From positions 1-13,018 of the forward strand of contig CAIVND010000152.1 in the NCBI GenBank assembly GCA_903907185.1: a stretch of 13,018 bases of DNA. The letters are read 5' to 3'. Numbering within the stretch: the first letter of the stretch is position 1; every line of letters starts with the position of its first letter. This document shows, piece after piece, positions 1 through 7,377 of this stretch. Source of the stretch: an uncultured Acidimicrobiaceae bacterium (GTDB lineage Bacteria > Actinomycetota > Acidimicrobiia > Acidimicrobiales > Bog-793). Position numbers and translations under genes: made by a program. The notes below the pieces were generated by a model, which saw only the letters and a program-made list of their open reading frames with translations, was not told the DNA's origin and ran no database searches.

Positions 1-1
1 G

Positions 2-229
2 CTGATGGCCCTGCATGGTCAGGGAGTGAATTCAGCGAGCCGAGTCATTAACCCCCTACTGAGCATTTGGTCGATTGCCAATGAGATCGACCCAGCAGCT
101 GCAGTTGCCGTACAGAACCTGCTCTCGGTTCTGCCCCATCGTGCCCTCATCTCTGCCGACGAGCTCAATGCCGTCTTTGCAGAGATGCACGTTGCAATCG
201 ATGCTTTGGCCACCCCGGTCTCTGTCTGA
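2..229 (+). CDS. C-terminal fragment of an unidentified protein
   Basis: The reading frame is open from the left edge (codon at 2-4) to a TGA at 227-229, so about 75 residues of the C-terminus are visible and the start lies outside the window. An ATG at 5-7 is in frame but has no visible upstream context, so it cannot be judged as a start. I do not recognise the family. The visible part is soluble and rich in Ala, Leu and Val, consistent with amphipathic helices, with no membrane segment, signal peptide or metal-binding cluster. A strong intrinsic terminator begins 24 nt after the stop, which supports the frame being a real gene end on this strand. The two overlapping frames on the other strand have no such support. 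Confidence 0.5.
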   Translation: MMALHGQGVNSASRVINPLLSIWSIANEIDPAAAVAVQNLLSVLPHRALISADELNAVFAEMHVAIDALATPVSV

Positions 230-252
230 CAAGATCCCGTTGAACAAGAATC

Positions 253-293
253 AAAAAAGCCCCACGCAGAGCGAATCTGCGCGGGGCTTTTTT
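253..293 (+). terminator. Intrinsic terminator, probably bidirectional
   Basis: GCCCC (259-263) pairs with GGGGC (283-287) and CGCAGA (265-270) pairs with TCTGCG (276-281), with one A/C mismatch at 264/282 and a 5-nt loop at 271-275. The hairpin is flanked by A6 (253-258) and T6 (288-293), so it has a U-tract in both directions. It can end the plus-strand gene stopping at 229 and the convergent minus-strand cspA stopping at 345. Confidence 0.9.
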
Positions 294-344
294 GATTTCT
301 AAAAACTACAGAGACGACATCAAAGAGATATCAAATCGGTGTAG

Positions 345-548
345 TTAACCGATAACGCGAACGTTAGCGGCGTTGGGGCCCTTAGCCCCTTGCGTCACTT
401 CGAACTCAACCTTGTCATTTTCGTTCAAGTTGCGGTAGCCGTTGCCCTCGATCGCACTGAAGTGTACGAAAACATCTGCGCCACCATCTTGTGCAATAAA
501 TCCAAACCCTTTATCGGGGTTAAACCACTTCACAGTTCCTGTAGCCAC
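345..548 (-). CDS. cspA: CspA-family cold-shock protein
   Basis: Small single-domain OB-fold RNA/DNA chaperone that binds single-stranded nucleic acid and melts mRNA secondary structure. The family hallmarks are present: GTVKWFN at the N-terminus, RNP1 as KGFGFI and RNP2 as VFVHFSAI, followed by the acidic NENDKVEFEV strand. A TTG 6 nt upstream (552-554) could also start the frame. I prefer the GTG at 546-548 because it gives the canonical 67-residue MATGTVKWF start and sits 8 nt after a strong GGAGG, whereas the TTG would be only 3 nt away. The gene lies 179 nt downstream of the YfhO-like gene on the same strand. That gap contains a possible structured leader, typical of csp genes. Transcription probably ends at the shared hairpin at 253-293. 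Which paralogue this is and whether it is cold-induced cannot be told. Confidence 0.95.
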   Translation of the reverse strand: MATGTVKWFNPDKGFGFIAQDGGADVFVHFSAIEGNGYRNLNENDKVEFEVTQGAKGPNAANVRVIG

Positions 549-727
549 AAACAATCCCTCCTTTCTTGGCCGTTGCGGGCTTTAAACCCGTCGACCCCCG
601 ACGTCTCCGCCGGGAAGGGATGTTGTGCTTGCAAAAACTGCGGTACATGAACCCCTTCACCTCCAGTGTATCCACATCCTTCGAGGGGTTGGTATGCGCC
701 GGATCCTCGAGCGGTTCTGGTGGCAAT
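549..727 (-). promoter_or_regulatory. Intergenic leader region upstream of cspA
   Basis: 179 nt without a convincing gene, between the YfhO-like gene and cspA. Read on the minus strand it contains a small hairpin, CGGG-TTTAAAG-CCCG (about 578-592), just before the strong AAAGGAGGG ribosome-binding site of cspA (about 556-564). I saw no clear -35/-10 pair. The region may be the 5' leader of cspA, since csp mRNAs often have long structured leaders, but that is inference. A frame covers part of this stretch but its composition is unconvincing. Confidence 0.35.
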
Positions 728-3025
728 TCAAGCGCTACCTCTCATTTTCTTCCCCAATCGACCTCTCAGCACAAACAGCAGATACAGCCCAAAGACAACT
801 GCTCCACTCAGCGCAAGGATGAGTCCATAGCTCATCCGTGCAGGCCAGTAGCGCATTTCAACGCGGTGTCTGCCTGGCGGAAGGCTCACTCGAAGCATCA
901 CGCTCTCAAACGTGTGCGGGATAACCCTTTGGCCGTCAACGTCAATACGCCATCCAGGAAGATCGGTCACTCGACAGATGAGTTGCGCTGCGCCCTTTGT
1001 TGTGACACTGACTTGGTAACTTCCATTCCCGTTGGTGGTAACGGAATGGACAGAACCCGTGGCAGCGTCGAGAAGGGAGAACTGCGTCGATCTCGAGACA
1101 TGGTACAAAGCTTCGCCAGCGATTACCGCTACTTGTTGCATACCAGAGGGCGCCGCAAGACCCGGCGCGACAAGGACGTAGGCGATGCCATAACGCCGAG
1201 CGAGTGCTGCGCTATTGATATCCGGTGTGAACAGTCCCACACCAAAACGTTGCGGTGCAGCAGCGGGAAATGGCCATGAGGTGAAGTACGCCTTTGGCAC
1301 AAGTGGATCATGAACACCAAAGAGCCGGATGTGATAGCCGATATTGACATTTGGGTAGAACCCGATGTGACTAAAGAGTCGGACATTCGAGGTATTTCCG
1401 CCATCAAGTCCGACGAGCGAATTACCAACGATGCTCTTGAGTTCACTCACCGCCGGCGTCACCGGATAGATCGATCGGTTGTACGTGGGGATGCCGACGC
1501 CGGCGAAAAAGAGAAATACCGTCTGAGCAATGCAGGCGAGAACAACGACACACCGGCCTACCAACTTTGTTCCATACCACATCGCCACAACCGAACAAAG
1601 AACTAGGCATCCGGCGAGTACTACTGGCCACAGCAACGCGTGCAGCCGTTCGCTGTGTGCACTCCCGACGAGATGATCATCAAACGAGGTAACGACCGAT
1701 GCCGCAATCAGTAACGCTGCGATGCCAGCAGAGATAAGGAACACCTGTCGAGTCTTTGGCCGTTTCCACTTGGTAAGAAGCTGATCGAGTCCGAATCCAG
1801 CCACGATGGCAACAAGAAATGCCGTGAACACTCTCGTCCGCTCAAATCGGATTGCGGACAGCTGTCCCGATCGATCGAGCAGGTCTTGCACCGGATGAAA
1901 TGCCGTCGGCTGATAGGTCATGGCAAGCGAGACGAGTAACGCAATGACGAGCCCAGCAACCACCGGTCGACGCCAGCGAGCAAAGAGCGCGACAAGGACC
2001 AACGCAATTGCAACAATTCCAACGTAAGAGACCGTCTCGTAATAGTTCCACCGACTCAGCTGGAAGTGGTCACGGAACGCTCCGATGGGAAGACCAAAAT
2101 ATCCCTGAGAGAAAAGTGTTGGAAGTGAACGCAGGGGAAGGCCGACATAGTGGCCCTCTTGTGTGCGGTGGCCCGCTCCAATGACTTGGAGCCCGGGCAG
2201 CCACAGCGGCGCACTCAGCGCACCCGCGAACGCGAGTCCACCAACCGTCCGGCCAAGCCCTCGCAGTTCGATCGAGTCGCGCCGCGCAAGCTTCACAAGT
2301 CCGGCGACGACGATCAGCGCCGCGACCACGATGGCAAACATCACGTTTGCCTCAGGAAAGCCTCCGTAGACCGAAAACGCCACCACCACCCCGAGACCCG
2401 CAACATGCGCTGGCTTCCCGGTCGATCGGTAGCAAAGGACACAGAACGCCAAGATCCAACCCGACCACGCGGCAACATCAGAGAGCGGCCAGGTCAACCA
2501 ACTGGCAAATGCACCTGAGAACATGAAGGTCACGCCGGAGAAAAATGCAGCAGTTGGTCGCAACCGCAGGACACGAGCGAAGAGATAGGCACCCGTGCCC
2601 GCGATCACCAACTTGGTGAGTACCACAACAAAAAAAGCGGCGGTAAGCGGAAAGAGGTAGCTCACAAGATCAGGGAGGCTGAGAACCGAAGACTCAAAGT
2701 TCAAGAACTGCGGCATCCCGAGCACCGAGTACTGATTCCACAGCGGAAATTGCCCATGGTGGATCATCTGCCAGTCGAGCGTGTTCCAAGCGATCATTTG
2801 GCTCACGGCATCACCGTTATAGGGGCTGTGGATCGGACTAATTGCTCCACGGGTAAGCGAGCTCAATGAAAGATCGATATCAAAACCACCAAAGGCAAAT
2901 CCGTCCTTCACTGCTGGCGAGAGGAAAGCGAAAGCAAGAAGGCACAGCAAGCTAAGGGCAAGGAGATCAGATCGATGATCAGCTGCGAACCGCCCGAGAG
3001 ACGACAGTTTGCTGCGGGCTCTCAT
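728..3025 (-). CDS. YfhO-like multi-pass membrane GT-C glycosyltransferase
   Basis: A 765-residue integral membrane protein with a first membrane segment at about residues 21-39 and roughly a dozen hydrophobic segments up to about 535. A periplasmic-type C-terminal domain follows, then a last membrane helix at about 733-753 and a basic tail. The first external loop holds NGDAVSQ (Asp72) and GQFPLWNQYS (91-100), resembling the catalytic-loop Asp and PLWN pattern of GT-C enzymes in the YfhO and related membrane glycosyltransferase families. Near the C-terminus LPGWRIDVDG (689-698) and LPPGRHRVEMRY match the characteristic YfhO C-terminal beta domain. Such enzymes use polyprenyl-phosphate sugars to glycosylate lipids or wall polymers outside the membrane; the sugar and acceptor here are unknown. 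The ATG at 3023-3025 has AGAGG only 2 nt upstream, a poor spacing, but no better in-frame start is near. It is divergent from lepB and the third gene upstream of nothing else on its strand until cspA downstream. Confidence 0.8.
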   Translation of the reverse strand: MRARSKLSSLGRFAADHRSDLLALSLLCLLAFAFLSPAVKDGFAFGGFDIDLSLSSLTRGAISPIHSPYNGDAVSQMIAWNTLDWQMIHHGQFPLWNQYSVLGMPQFLNFESSVLSLPDLVSYLFPLTAAFFVVVLTKLVIAGTGAYLFARVLRLRPTAAFFSGVTFMFSGAFASWLTWPLSDVAAWSGWILAFCVLCYRSTGKPAHVAGLGVVVAFSVYGGFPEANVMFAIVVAALIVVAGLVKLARRDSIELRGLGRTVGGLAFAGALSAPLWLPGLQVIGAGHRTQEGHYVGLPLRSLPTLFSQGYFGLPIGAFRDHFQLSRWNYYETVSYVGIVAIALVLVALFARWRRPVVAGLVIALLVSLAMTYQPTAFHPVQDLLDRSGQLSAIRFERTRVFTAFLVAIVAGFGLDQLLTKWKRPKTRQVFLISAGIAALLIAASVVTSFDDHLVGSAHSERLHALLWPVVLAGCLVLCSVVAMWYGTKLVGRCVVVLACIAQTVFLFFAGVGIPTYNRSIYPVTPAVSELKSIVGNSLVGLDGGNTSNVRLFSHIGFYPNVNIGYHIRLFGVHDPLVPKAYFTSWPFPAAAPQRFGVGLFTPDINSAALARRYGIAYVLVAPGLAAPSGMQQVAVIAGEALYHVSRSTQFSLLDAATGSVHSVTTNGNGSYQVSVTTKGAAQLICRVTDLPGWRIDVDGQRVIPHTFESVMLRVSLPPGRHRVEMRYWPARMSYGLILALSGAVVFGLYLLFVLRGRLGKKMRGSA

Positions 3026-3156
3026 GACCTCTCAACAATATCGGGGGCGTCCGACCAAAGAAGACTCAACAGATATTTACAACGTTGAACCGGTAACCTG
3101 TTGAGCAAAGCACCCCCACCGATCTCCCGGTTGACAGATAGGCCTCTGCCCTTTCA
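3026..3156. promoter_or_regulatory. Divergent promoter region between YfhO-like gene and lepB
   Basis: 131 nt between divergent starts. It holds a perfect TTGACA at 3131-3136 facing lepB, but the best -10 at a 16-nt spacing (TTCAAT, 3153-3158) overlaps the annotated lepB ATG. The heptamer CTCAACA occurs at 3031-3037 and 3065-3071, and its reverse complement TGTTGAG at 3099-3105. The start-to-start distances are exactly 34 nt. The latter two copies form an 8-bp inverted repeat (3065-3072 with 3098-3105). This may be an operator; no regulator can be named. Confidence 0.4.
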
Positions 3157-3804
3157 ATGAGAACATCATTTCGCCCGAAAGAACCAGAGGTAATCATCGA
3201 CGACGAGCAGGTAGTTCCCGAGGTGAGATCAAAGGACCATGCACCGTGGAGCCGTCGAGTCTTCGAATGGACGCGGATCCTTCTCATCGCTGGACTACTC
3301 GCACTCGGTGTGCGGACCTACGTCGCCCAAACCTTCTACGTCCCCTCGGGATCGATGATCCCAACACTGCAGATCGGTGATCGGATCCTTGTCGACCGTC
3401 TCCCTTTTTCCGTTCATAACGTTCATCGTGGCGACATCATCGTCTTCAAACGTGTTCCCGCAGACACTGATCCTTCAAAACCAGCAGATCTCGTAAAACG
3501 CGTTGTCGGGCTCCCCGGTGAGACCATCAGCTCCAAGGGTGACACGATCTACATCAACGGTAGATCGATCAAAGAACCTTGGCTACCGAACTTCAACGCC
3601 CAACCCAGTTTCGACCTGTGCTCCCAGACAACATTCTCCATCAAGCCAACAAAAATTGCGAAGAACCACTTCTTCGTGATGGGCGACTGCAGAGGGAACT
3701 CACTCGACTCACGGTATTGGGGAACAGTCCCCTCCTCCTACGTCGTGGGTAAGGTATTCACCGTCATCTTCCGCAGCGGCCATCCCTTCCTTCACTGGTT
3801 CTAA
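3157..3804 (+). CDS. lepB: Signal peptidase I
   Basis: Membrane-anchored serine protease that removes signal peptides from secreted preproteins. Order: charged cytoplasmic N-terminus (1-38), one transmembrane helix (about 39-56), then the external catalytic domain. Box B is PSGSMIPTL (63-71) with nucleophile Ser66; Box C is RGDIIVF (91-97); Box D is LVKRVVGLPG (112-121) with general base Lys114; Box E is GDCRGNSLDSR (176-186). The usual GDNR of Box E is GDCR here, with Cys178. The 215-residue length is normal for an actinobacterial type I enzyme with one anchor. The ATG at 3157 has no Shine-Dalgarno sequence, so it is either leaderless or the true start is the in-frame GTG at 3223 (residue 23), which would still leave the anchor intact. 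It converges on the aminotransferase gene with only 8 nt between the stops. Confidence 0.95.
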   Translation: MRTSFRPKEPEVIIDDEQVVPEVRSKDHAPWSRRVFEWTRILLIAGLLALGVRTYVAQTFYVPSGSMIPTLQIGDRILVDRLPFSVHNVHRGDIIVFKRVPADTDPSKPADLVKRVVGLPGETISSKGDTIYINGRSIKEPWLPNFNAQPSFDLCSQTTFSIKPTKIAKNHFFVMGDCRGNSLDSRYWGTVPSSYVVGKVFTVIFRSGHPFLHWF

Positions 3805-3812
3805 CGCACGAA

Positions 3813-5126
3813 CTACGAGTGCACCCCAACCGGTTTTCCGACCGCTGCTCGAACGGCATCTCGCAGAATCTGAACCGCAGATGCCACCTCTTCGGCGGTG
3901 ACAGACATTGGTGGAGCGATGCGGAGACAGTTACCGTGACGACCGCCCTTTCCAACGAGAAGGCCACGACTACCCGTCTCGTTCATCACTCGAGATGCGA
4001 TCTGTGGAGCCGGCGTGATGCCCCCAGGTTCGACAAATTCGATGGCAACCATCAGTCCCTTTCCACGGACCTCCCCGATCTCGGGATAGTCCCGCGCGAT
4101 CTCACGAAGACCGCTAAGAAGCTCCTCTCCCCGTTGTTCGACATTGACGGGGAGGTTGTGGGCGTCGATGTAGTCAAGGGTCGCAAGAGCGACCGCAGTG
4201 ACCAGTGGGTTCCCACCAAAGGTTGAGATCGAGTTCACCGTTACTGAATCAACAAGGTCGGCCCGGGCAACAACCCCACCGATCGGTAGACCATTGGCGA
4301 GTCCCTTTGCAAAGGTCATTGCATCGGGGACAACACCATGGTGAGAGATCCCCCAGTACGGCGTACCGGTGCGACCCCAACCGGTCTGCACCTCATCAGA
4401 GATGAAGTTGATGCCAAGCGGTTCCGTAATCTCCTGCATTGCCTTGAATAGACCATCGGGTGGGACAACAAATCCTCCAACACCTTGAATCGGCTCCACC
4501 ATGATCGCTGCAACGTCGCCGGTTGTCGTTGTTTCAAGTACATCACGAAGGTCATCGGCGACCGCCTCGATGAACTCGGCATCACCAAGCGCGCGAAATG
4601 GCGAGCGGAGGCGGTATCCACCCTGTACGTAACTCACGTCGAGCGGATTCAGCCCTGAGGCAGACCAGCTCCTTGTACCGGTAACTCCCATCGCGGTAAA
4701 CGAGCGACCGTGATAGCTATTTCGAAGCGCGATGATCTGGTTGGACTGGCGTGAGATACAGGAAAACAACAGTGCAGCCTCATTCGCCTCCGTGCCCGAG
4801 TTCGCGAAAAATACCTTCGCATCTTCGATGCCGGATCGTTGCGCGATGCGCTCCGCAAGTTGAATCTGTGCCTCGATGAGATAGAGCGTCGAGGTGTGGA
4901 CCATCTTGCCCATCTGATCTCGAGCTACCTCAACGATCTCCGGGAGGTTGTAGCCGATACTTGTTGTGAGAATGCCACCGAAGAAATCGAGATAGCGCTT
5001 CCCCTCAGCATCGATGACGTGGCGACCCTCTCCGTCAACCAATGCGATTGGTTCGTCATAGTTGAGCGCCAGCCAGTTCGGAAGTACGGCACGGTGACGT
5101 GCAAGTAGCTCGGCATGTTTAGACAT
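3813..5126 (-). CDS. Class-III (AGXT2-like) PLP-dependent aminotransferase
   Basis: 437-residue fold-type I aminotransferase of the ornithine/4-aminobutyrate/alanine-glyoxylate subgroup. Visible motifs: SGTEAN (110-115) for cofactor phosphate binding, NSYHG (136-140) stacking on the PLP ring, ISDEVQTGWGRTG (242-254) with Asp244 facing the pyridine nitrogen, Schiff-base Lys274 in TFAKGL, STFGGNP (301-307) and the carboxylate-binding Arg402 in LRIAPP. The VGKGGRHGN stretch (391-399) resembles the alanine-glyoxylate aminotransferase 2 branch, so an omega-amino acid or beta-alanine/GABA type donor with pyruvate or glyoxylate acceptor is plausible. Specificity cannot be fixed from sequence. The ATG start is well supported by GGGGAGG at 5-nt spacing. 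It lies 102 nt downstream of dprE2 on the same strand, so it may be an operon tail or an independent gene. It is often annotated as aspartate aminotransferase family protein. Confidence 0.92.
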   Translation of the reverse strand: MSKHAELLARHRAVLPNWLALNYDEPIALVDGEGRHVIDAEGKRYLDFFGGILTTSIGYNLPEIVEVARDQMGKMVHTSTLYLIEAQIQLAERIAQRSGIEDAKVFFANSGTEANEAALLFSCISRQSNQIIALRNSYHGRSFTAMGVTGTRSWSASGLNPLDVSYVQGGYRLRSPFRALGDAEFIEAVADDLRDVLETTTTGDVAAIMVEPIQGVGGFVVPPDGLFKAMQEITEPLGINFISDEVQTGWGRTGTPYWGISHHGVVPDAMTFAKGLANGLPIGGVVARADLVDSVTVNSISTFGGNPLVTAVALATLDYIDAHNLPVNVEQRGEELLSGLREIARDYPEIGEVRGKGLMVAIEFVEPGGITPAPQIASRVMNETGSRGLLVGKGGRHGNCLRIAPPMSVTAEEVASAVQILRDAVRAAVGKPVGVHS

Positions 5127-5228
5127 TGGGACCTCCCCGGCACCACTGCGACGACGCGCAGGCGATCTTGCCTCAGTCTCTCACGGATCTTGAAAACGCT
5201 TTGAGCCCAGAACGTGCAGGGAGAGAAG
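5127..5228 (-). other. Intergenic spacer with small hairpins before the aminotransferase gene
   Basis: 102 nt. Read on the minus strand it contains AGGC-AAGATC-GCCT (5160-5173) followed by an overlapping CTGCG-CGTCGT-CGCAG (5146-5161), which are mutually competing small hairpins, then the aminotransferase ribosome-binding site. No U-tract follows, so an intrinsic terminator for dprE2 is not supported, and I see no convincing promoter hexamers. Confidence 0.25.
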
Positions 5229-6008
5229 CTACCTAGGCATTCTCCGCCACAGCCCTCGGGGAAGGTGGACCAAAACTGCAAAGAGCCACTTCAACTTGGG
5301 CGGTGCCCAAACGATCTGAGCACCCCGCTCAAGACCTTTCACGATCTCATCCGCAACGGCCTCAGGGGTTAACGACATTGGCGCAGCCTTCATTCCCAGC
5401 GTCATCTTCGAATGAACAAAACCCGGCCGAACGATCATGATCGAGGCGCCACTGCCAACGAGCGCATCATCAAGTCCCAAGGCAAATCCATCAAGTCCGG
5501 CCTTGGCAGATCCGTAGACAAAGTTGGCCTTTCGCACACGAACTCCGGCAACAGATGAGAGCACAATCATCCGCCCAGATCCCTGTCGCGAAAGTGTTCT
5601 CGAGATCGTTGCCATCAGCGCCGCCGGACCGGAGAAGTTCGCAGCGATCGTTTGTGCAACGTTCTCTGCGTCAATGACCTCCAAGTTGGAGTCACCAAGA
5701 GATCCCGCTGCGACAATTACGAGGTCAACTGATCCGAGCTCGGTCATGACCTTCTCGACTGTTGCCGTTGCCGGAGCGATCTCGGTAACGTCACAGATCG
5801 CGGTGGATACCTCAGCTACTCCCGCTCCGCGGAGCGTCTCTGCTGCCACCGTCAACGTCTCTTCGTTACGGCCGAGCAGTACAACTCGCTCGAGACGCCG
5901 ACTGGCCAGCACTCGCAGAGTTGCTAGCGCGATATCTGAACTTCCACCGATCACAATCACTGTCTGTGGCATACCGGTCACATCATTCACTTCGACATCC
6001 TTTGTCAT
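5229..6008 (-). CDS. dprE2: DprE2: decaprenylphosphoryl-2-keto-ribose reductase (SDR)
   Basis: NADH-dependent short-chain dehydrogenase that reduces the 2-keto intermediate made by DprE1 to decaprenylphosphoryl-D-arabinose, completing the 2'-epimerisation. Rossmann motif GGSSDIA at 21-27, central NFSG at 124-127, catalytic SSVAG (Ser152) and YGSAK with Tyr165 and Lys169. The segments VRKANFVYGSAKAGLDGF and the C-terminal IVWAPP...HLPRGLWRRMP closely follow M. tuberculosis DprE2 as I recall it, which separates it from generic SDRs. Length 259 versus about 254 in M. tuberculosis. The ATG at 6006-6008 follows the dprE1 stop by 13 nt, with AGGA about 11 nt upstream, a weak site compatible with translational coupling. 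Expected to act with DprE1 at the cytoplasmic or periplasmic face of the membrane. Confidence 0.92.
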   Translation of the reverse strand: MTKDVEVNDVTGMPQTVIVIGGSSDIALATLRVLASRRLERVVLLGRNEETLTVAAETLRGAGVAEVSTAICDVTEIAPATATVEKVMTELGSVDLVIVAAGSLGDSNLEVIDAENVAQTIAANFSGPAALMATISRTLSRQGSGRMIVLSSVAGVRVRKANFVYGSAKAGLDGFALGLDDALVGSGASIMIVRPGFVHSKMTLGMKAAPMSLTPEAVADEIVKGLERGAQIVWAPPKLKWLFAVLVHLPRGLWRRMPR

Positions 6009-6021
6009 ACGTCATCAGGTC

Positions 6022-7377
6022 CTAGTCTCTCAGTCCAATACGACGAGAAAGATCTGAGGCAATCTTGCCCTTTGGGTCAACTCGTTGGCATTGGGCGACA
6101 AATTCACCAAGGCGGGGGTACATCGTGCGGACCAACTCCGGCCGAACCCGCCCGTCCTTTGCCAGATAAACACGACCGCCTGCGTTGGCGACATGGCGAT
6201 CGAGATCATCGAGTGCGACCGCCAGTGACGATGAGCCAAGAGGTATGTCGAGTGCGAGCGTCCATCCAGCGATTGGGAAAGACATCGGAGCAGCGTCCGC
6301 TGCCCCAAAGCGCTTGAGGACAACGAGACTCGAGGGACAGCCCGCCTGCTGCAGACGCTCTAGTGCATAGCGCACAACCTCCTCTTCGCCAAAGGGAATT
6401 ACAAACTGATACTGAGTAAACCCACGTGGGCCATAGAGGCGGTTCCAGCCACCAAGCATGTCAAGAGGATAGAAAAAGGTATTGATCGTCTGCGTCTCAC
6501 CTTCTCGATGCTCGGGAGAACGGCGGTACCACAGTTCATTGAATCCCAAAAGTGTGAGGTTGTTCACCATCGAGATCGGCGGCGTCAATGGCACTCGTAG
6601 AAGCTGCTTTGGGTCATAGGCAAGTGGAGCATGTCGCTGTTGCACAGTGAGATCTGCCACTTTGGCATGATCACCTGAGGTGATGACCGAACGGCCAAGA
6701 TGGCGACCCTTCATACGACCATCAACCCACGCAACGCTGTAGCGATACCGCTCATCGCCCGAGGACAACAGCTCCATGCACGAATCCAGATCGTTCGTTC
6801 GGTCGGTATCCACAGTCACGTACGCACTCTCAATGGGCACCAGTTGAAGCGTCGCCTCAACGATGACTCCGGTCATCCCCATTCCGCCACAGGTTGCCCA
6901 AAAAAGATCAGGGTCAGAGGTCCGGCTCAGGAGATGGGTGCCATCGGGTGATACCAGTACGAGTTCTTCGATGTAGTTCGCAATGGAACCGTCGCGGTGA
7001 TGGTTCTTCCCGTGGACATCTGCGGCGATCGCTCCACCAACCGTAACGAACGAGGTCCCCGGAGTTACTGGAACGAACCAGCCGCGGACGACGACGTAAC
7101 GCAACATCTCTTCAAATGAACAGCCTCCCTGGACTCGAATGCGTCCGAGCGAGAGATCAAGATCAATGATCTCGCTGAACTGTGTGCAGTCGATGACCAC
7201 CCCTCCGCCACTCTGAGCTGCGTCGCCGTAGGCACGACCCAAACCACGCGCGATCACTGAGTCCTCTCCGGTATAGAGAGCGGAGAGCTCCGAGTCTGAA
7301 TGGAGAACGTGGTGGCGCGAGACGGAACCGTTGCTCCGACCCCAGCCGACGAACGTCGTGGTCGTTGGCTTGTTCAC
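6022..7377 (-). CDS. dprE1: DprE1: decaprenylphosphoryl-beta-D-ribose 2'-oxidase
   Basis: FAD-dependent oxidase of the VAO-type fold that oxidises the ribose C2' hydroxyl of decaprenylphosphoryl ribose to a ketone, the first half of epimerisation to arabinose. N-terminal GWGRS (residues 11-15), FAD-binding ARGLGRAYGD, VTVGGAIAADVHGKNHH including the conserved His122 (equivalent of Mtb His132), and AKDGR with Lys407 (Mtb Lys418). GPRGFTQYQFVIP and IASDLSRRIGL also follow the Mtb protein. The position of Mtb Cys387 (GWNICVD) is GWTLALD here, so it is Ala375. The frame could begin at a GTG at 7413 (463 aa). I prefer the GTG at 7375-7377, which overlaps the ubiA TGA as GTGA, gives 451 residues (Mtb 461) and starts just before the conserved core. 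Between ubiA and dprE2 in one operon. Confidence 0.94.
   Translation of the reverse strand: MNKPTTTTFVGWGRSNGSVSRHHVLHSDSELSALYTGEDSVIARGLGRAYGDAAQSGGGVVIDCTQFSEIIDLDLSLGRIRVQGGCSFEEMLRYVVVRGWFVPVTPGTSFVTVGGAIAADVHGKNHHRDGSIANYIEELVLVSPDGTHLLSRTSDPDLFWATCGGMGMTGVIVEATLQLVPIESAYVTVDTDRTNDLDSCMELLSSGDERYRYSVAWVDGRMKGRHLGRSVITSGDHAKVADLTVQQRHAPLAYDPKQLLRVPLTPPISMVNNLTLLGFNELWYRRSPEHREGETQTINTFFYPLDMLGGWNRLYGPRGFTQYQFVIPFGEEEVVRYALERLQQAGCPSSLVVLKRFGAADAAPMSFPIAGWTLALDIPLGSSSLAVALDDLDRHVANAGGRVYLAKDGRVRPELVRTMYPRLGEFVAQCQRVDPKGKIASDLSRRIGLRD

Noticed and set aside
668..676. GTATCCACA, one mismatch from the DnaA box TTATCCACA
   Set aside because: A single copy with no companion boxes, no AT-rich unwinding region and no dnaA/dnaN nearby; expected by chance.
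520..726. Minus-strand 68-codon frame spanning the cspA leader
   Set aside because: It overlaps the cspA start in another frame, contains a run of arginines and no known motif, and has no ribosome-binding site.
566..1279. Long plus-strand frame of 237 codons antisense to the YfhO-like gene and cspA leader
   Set aside because: It lies mostly opposite a clear membrane-protein gene, has a low-complexity, Arg/Ser/Cys-rich composition and no ribosome-binding site or recognisable motif.
5524..6057. Plus-strand frame of 177 codons rich in Ser, Thr and Arg
   Set aside because: It is the antisense shadow of dprE2, which has clear SDR motifs on the other strand.
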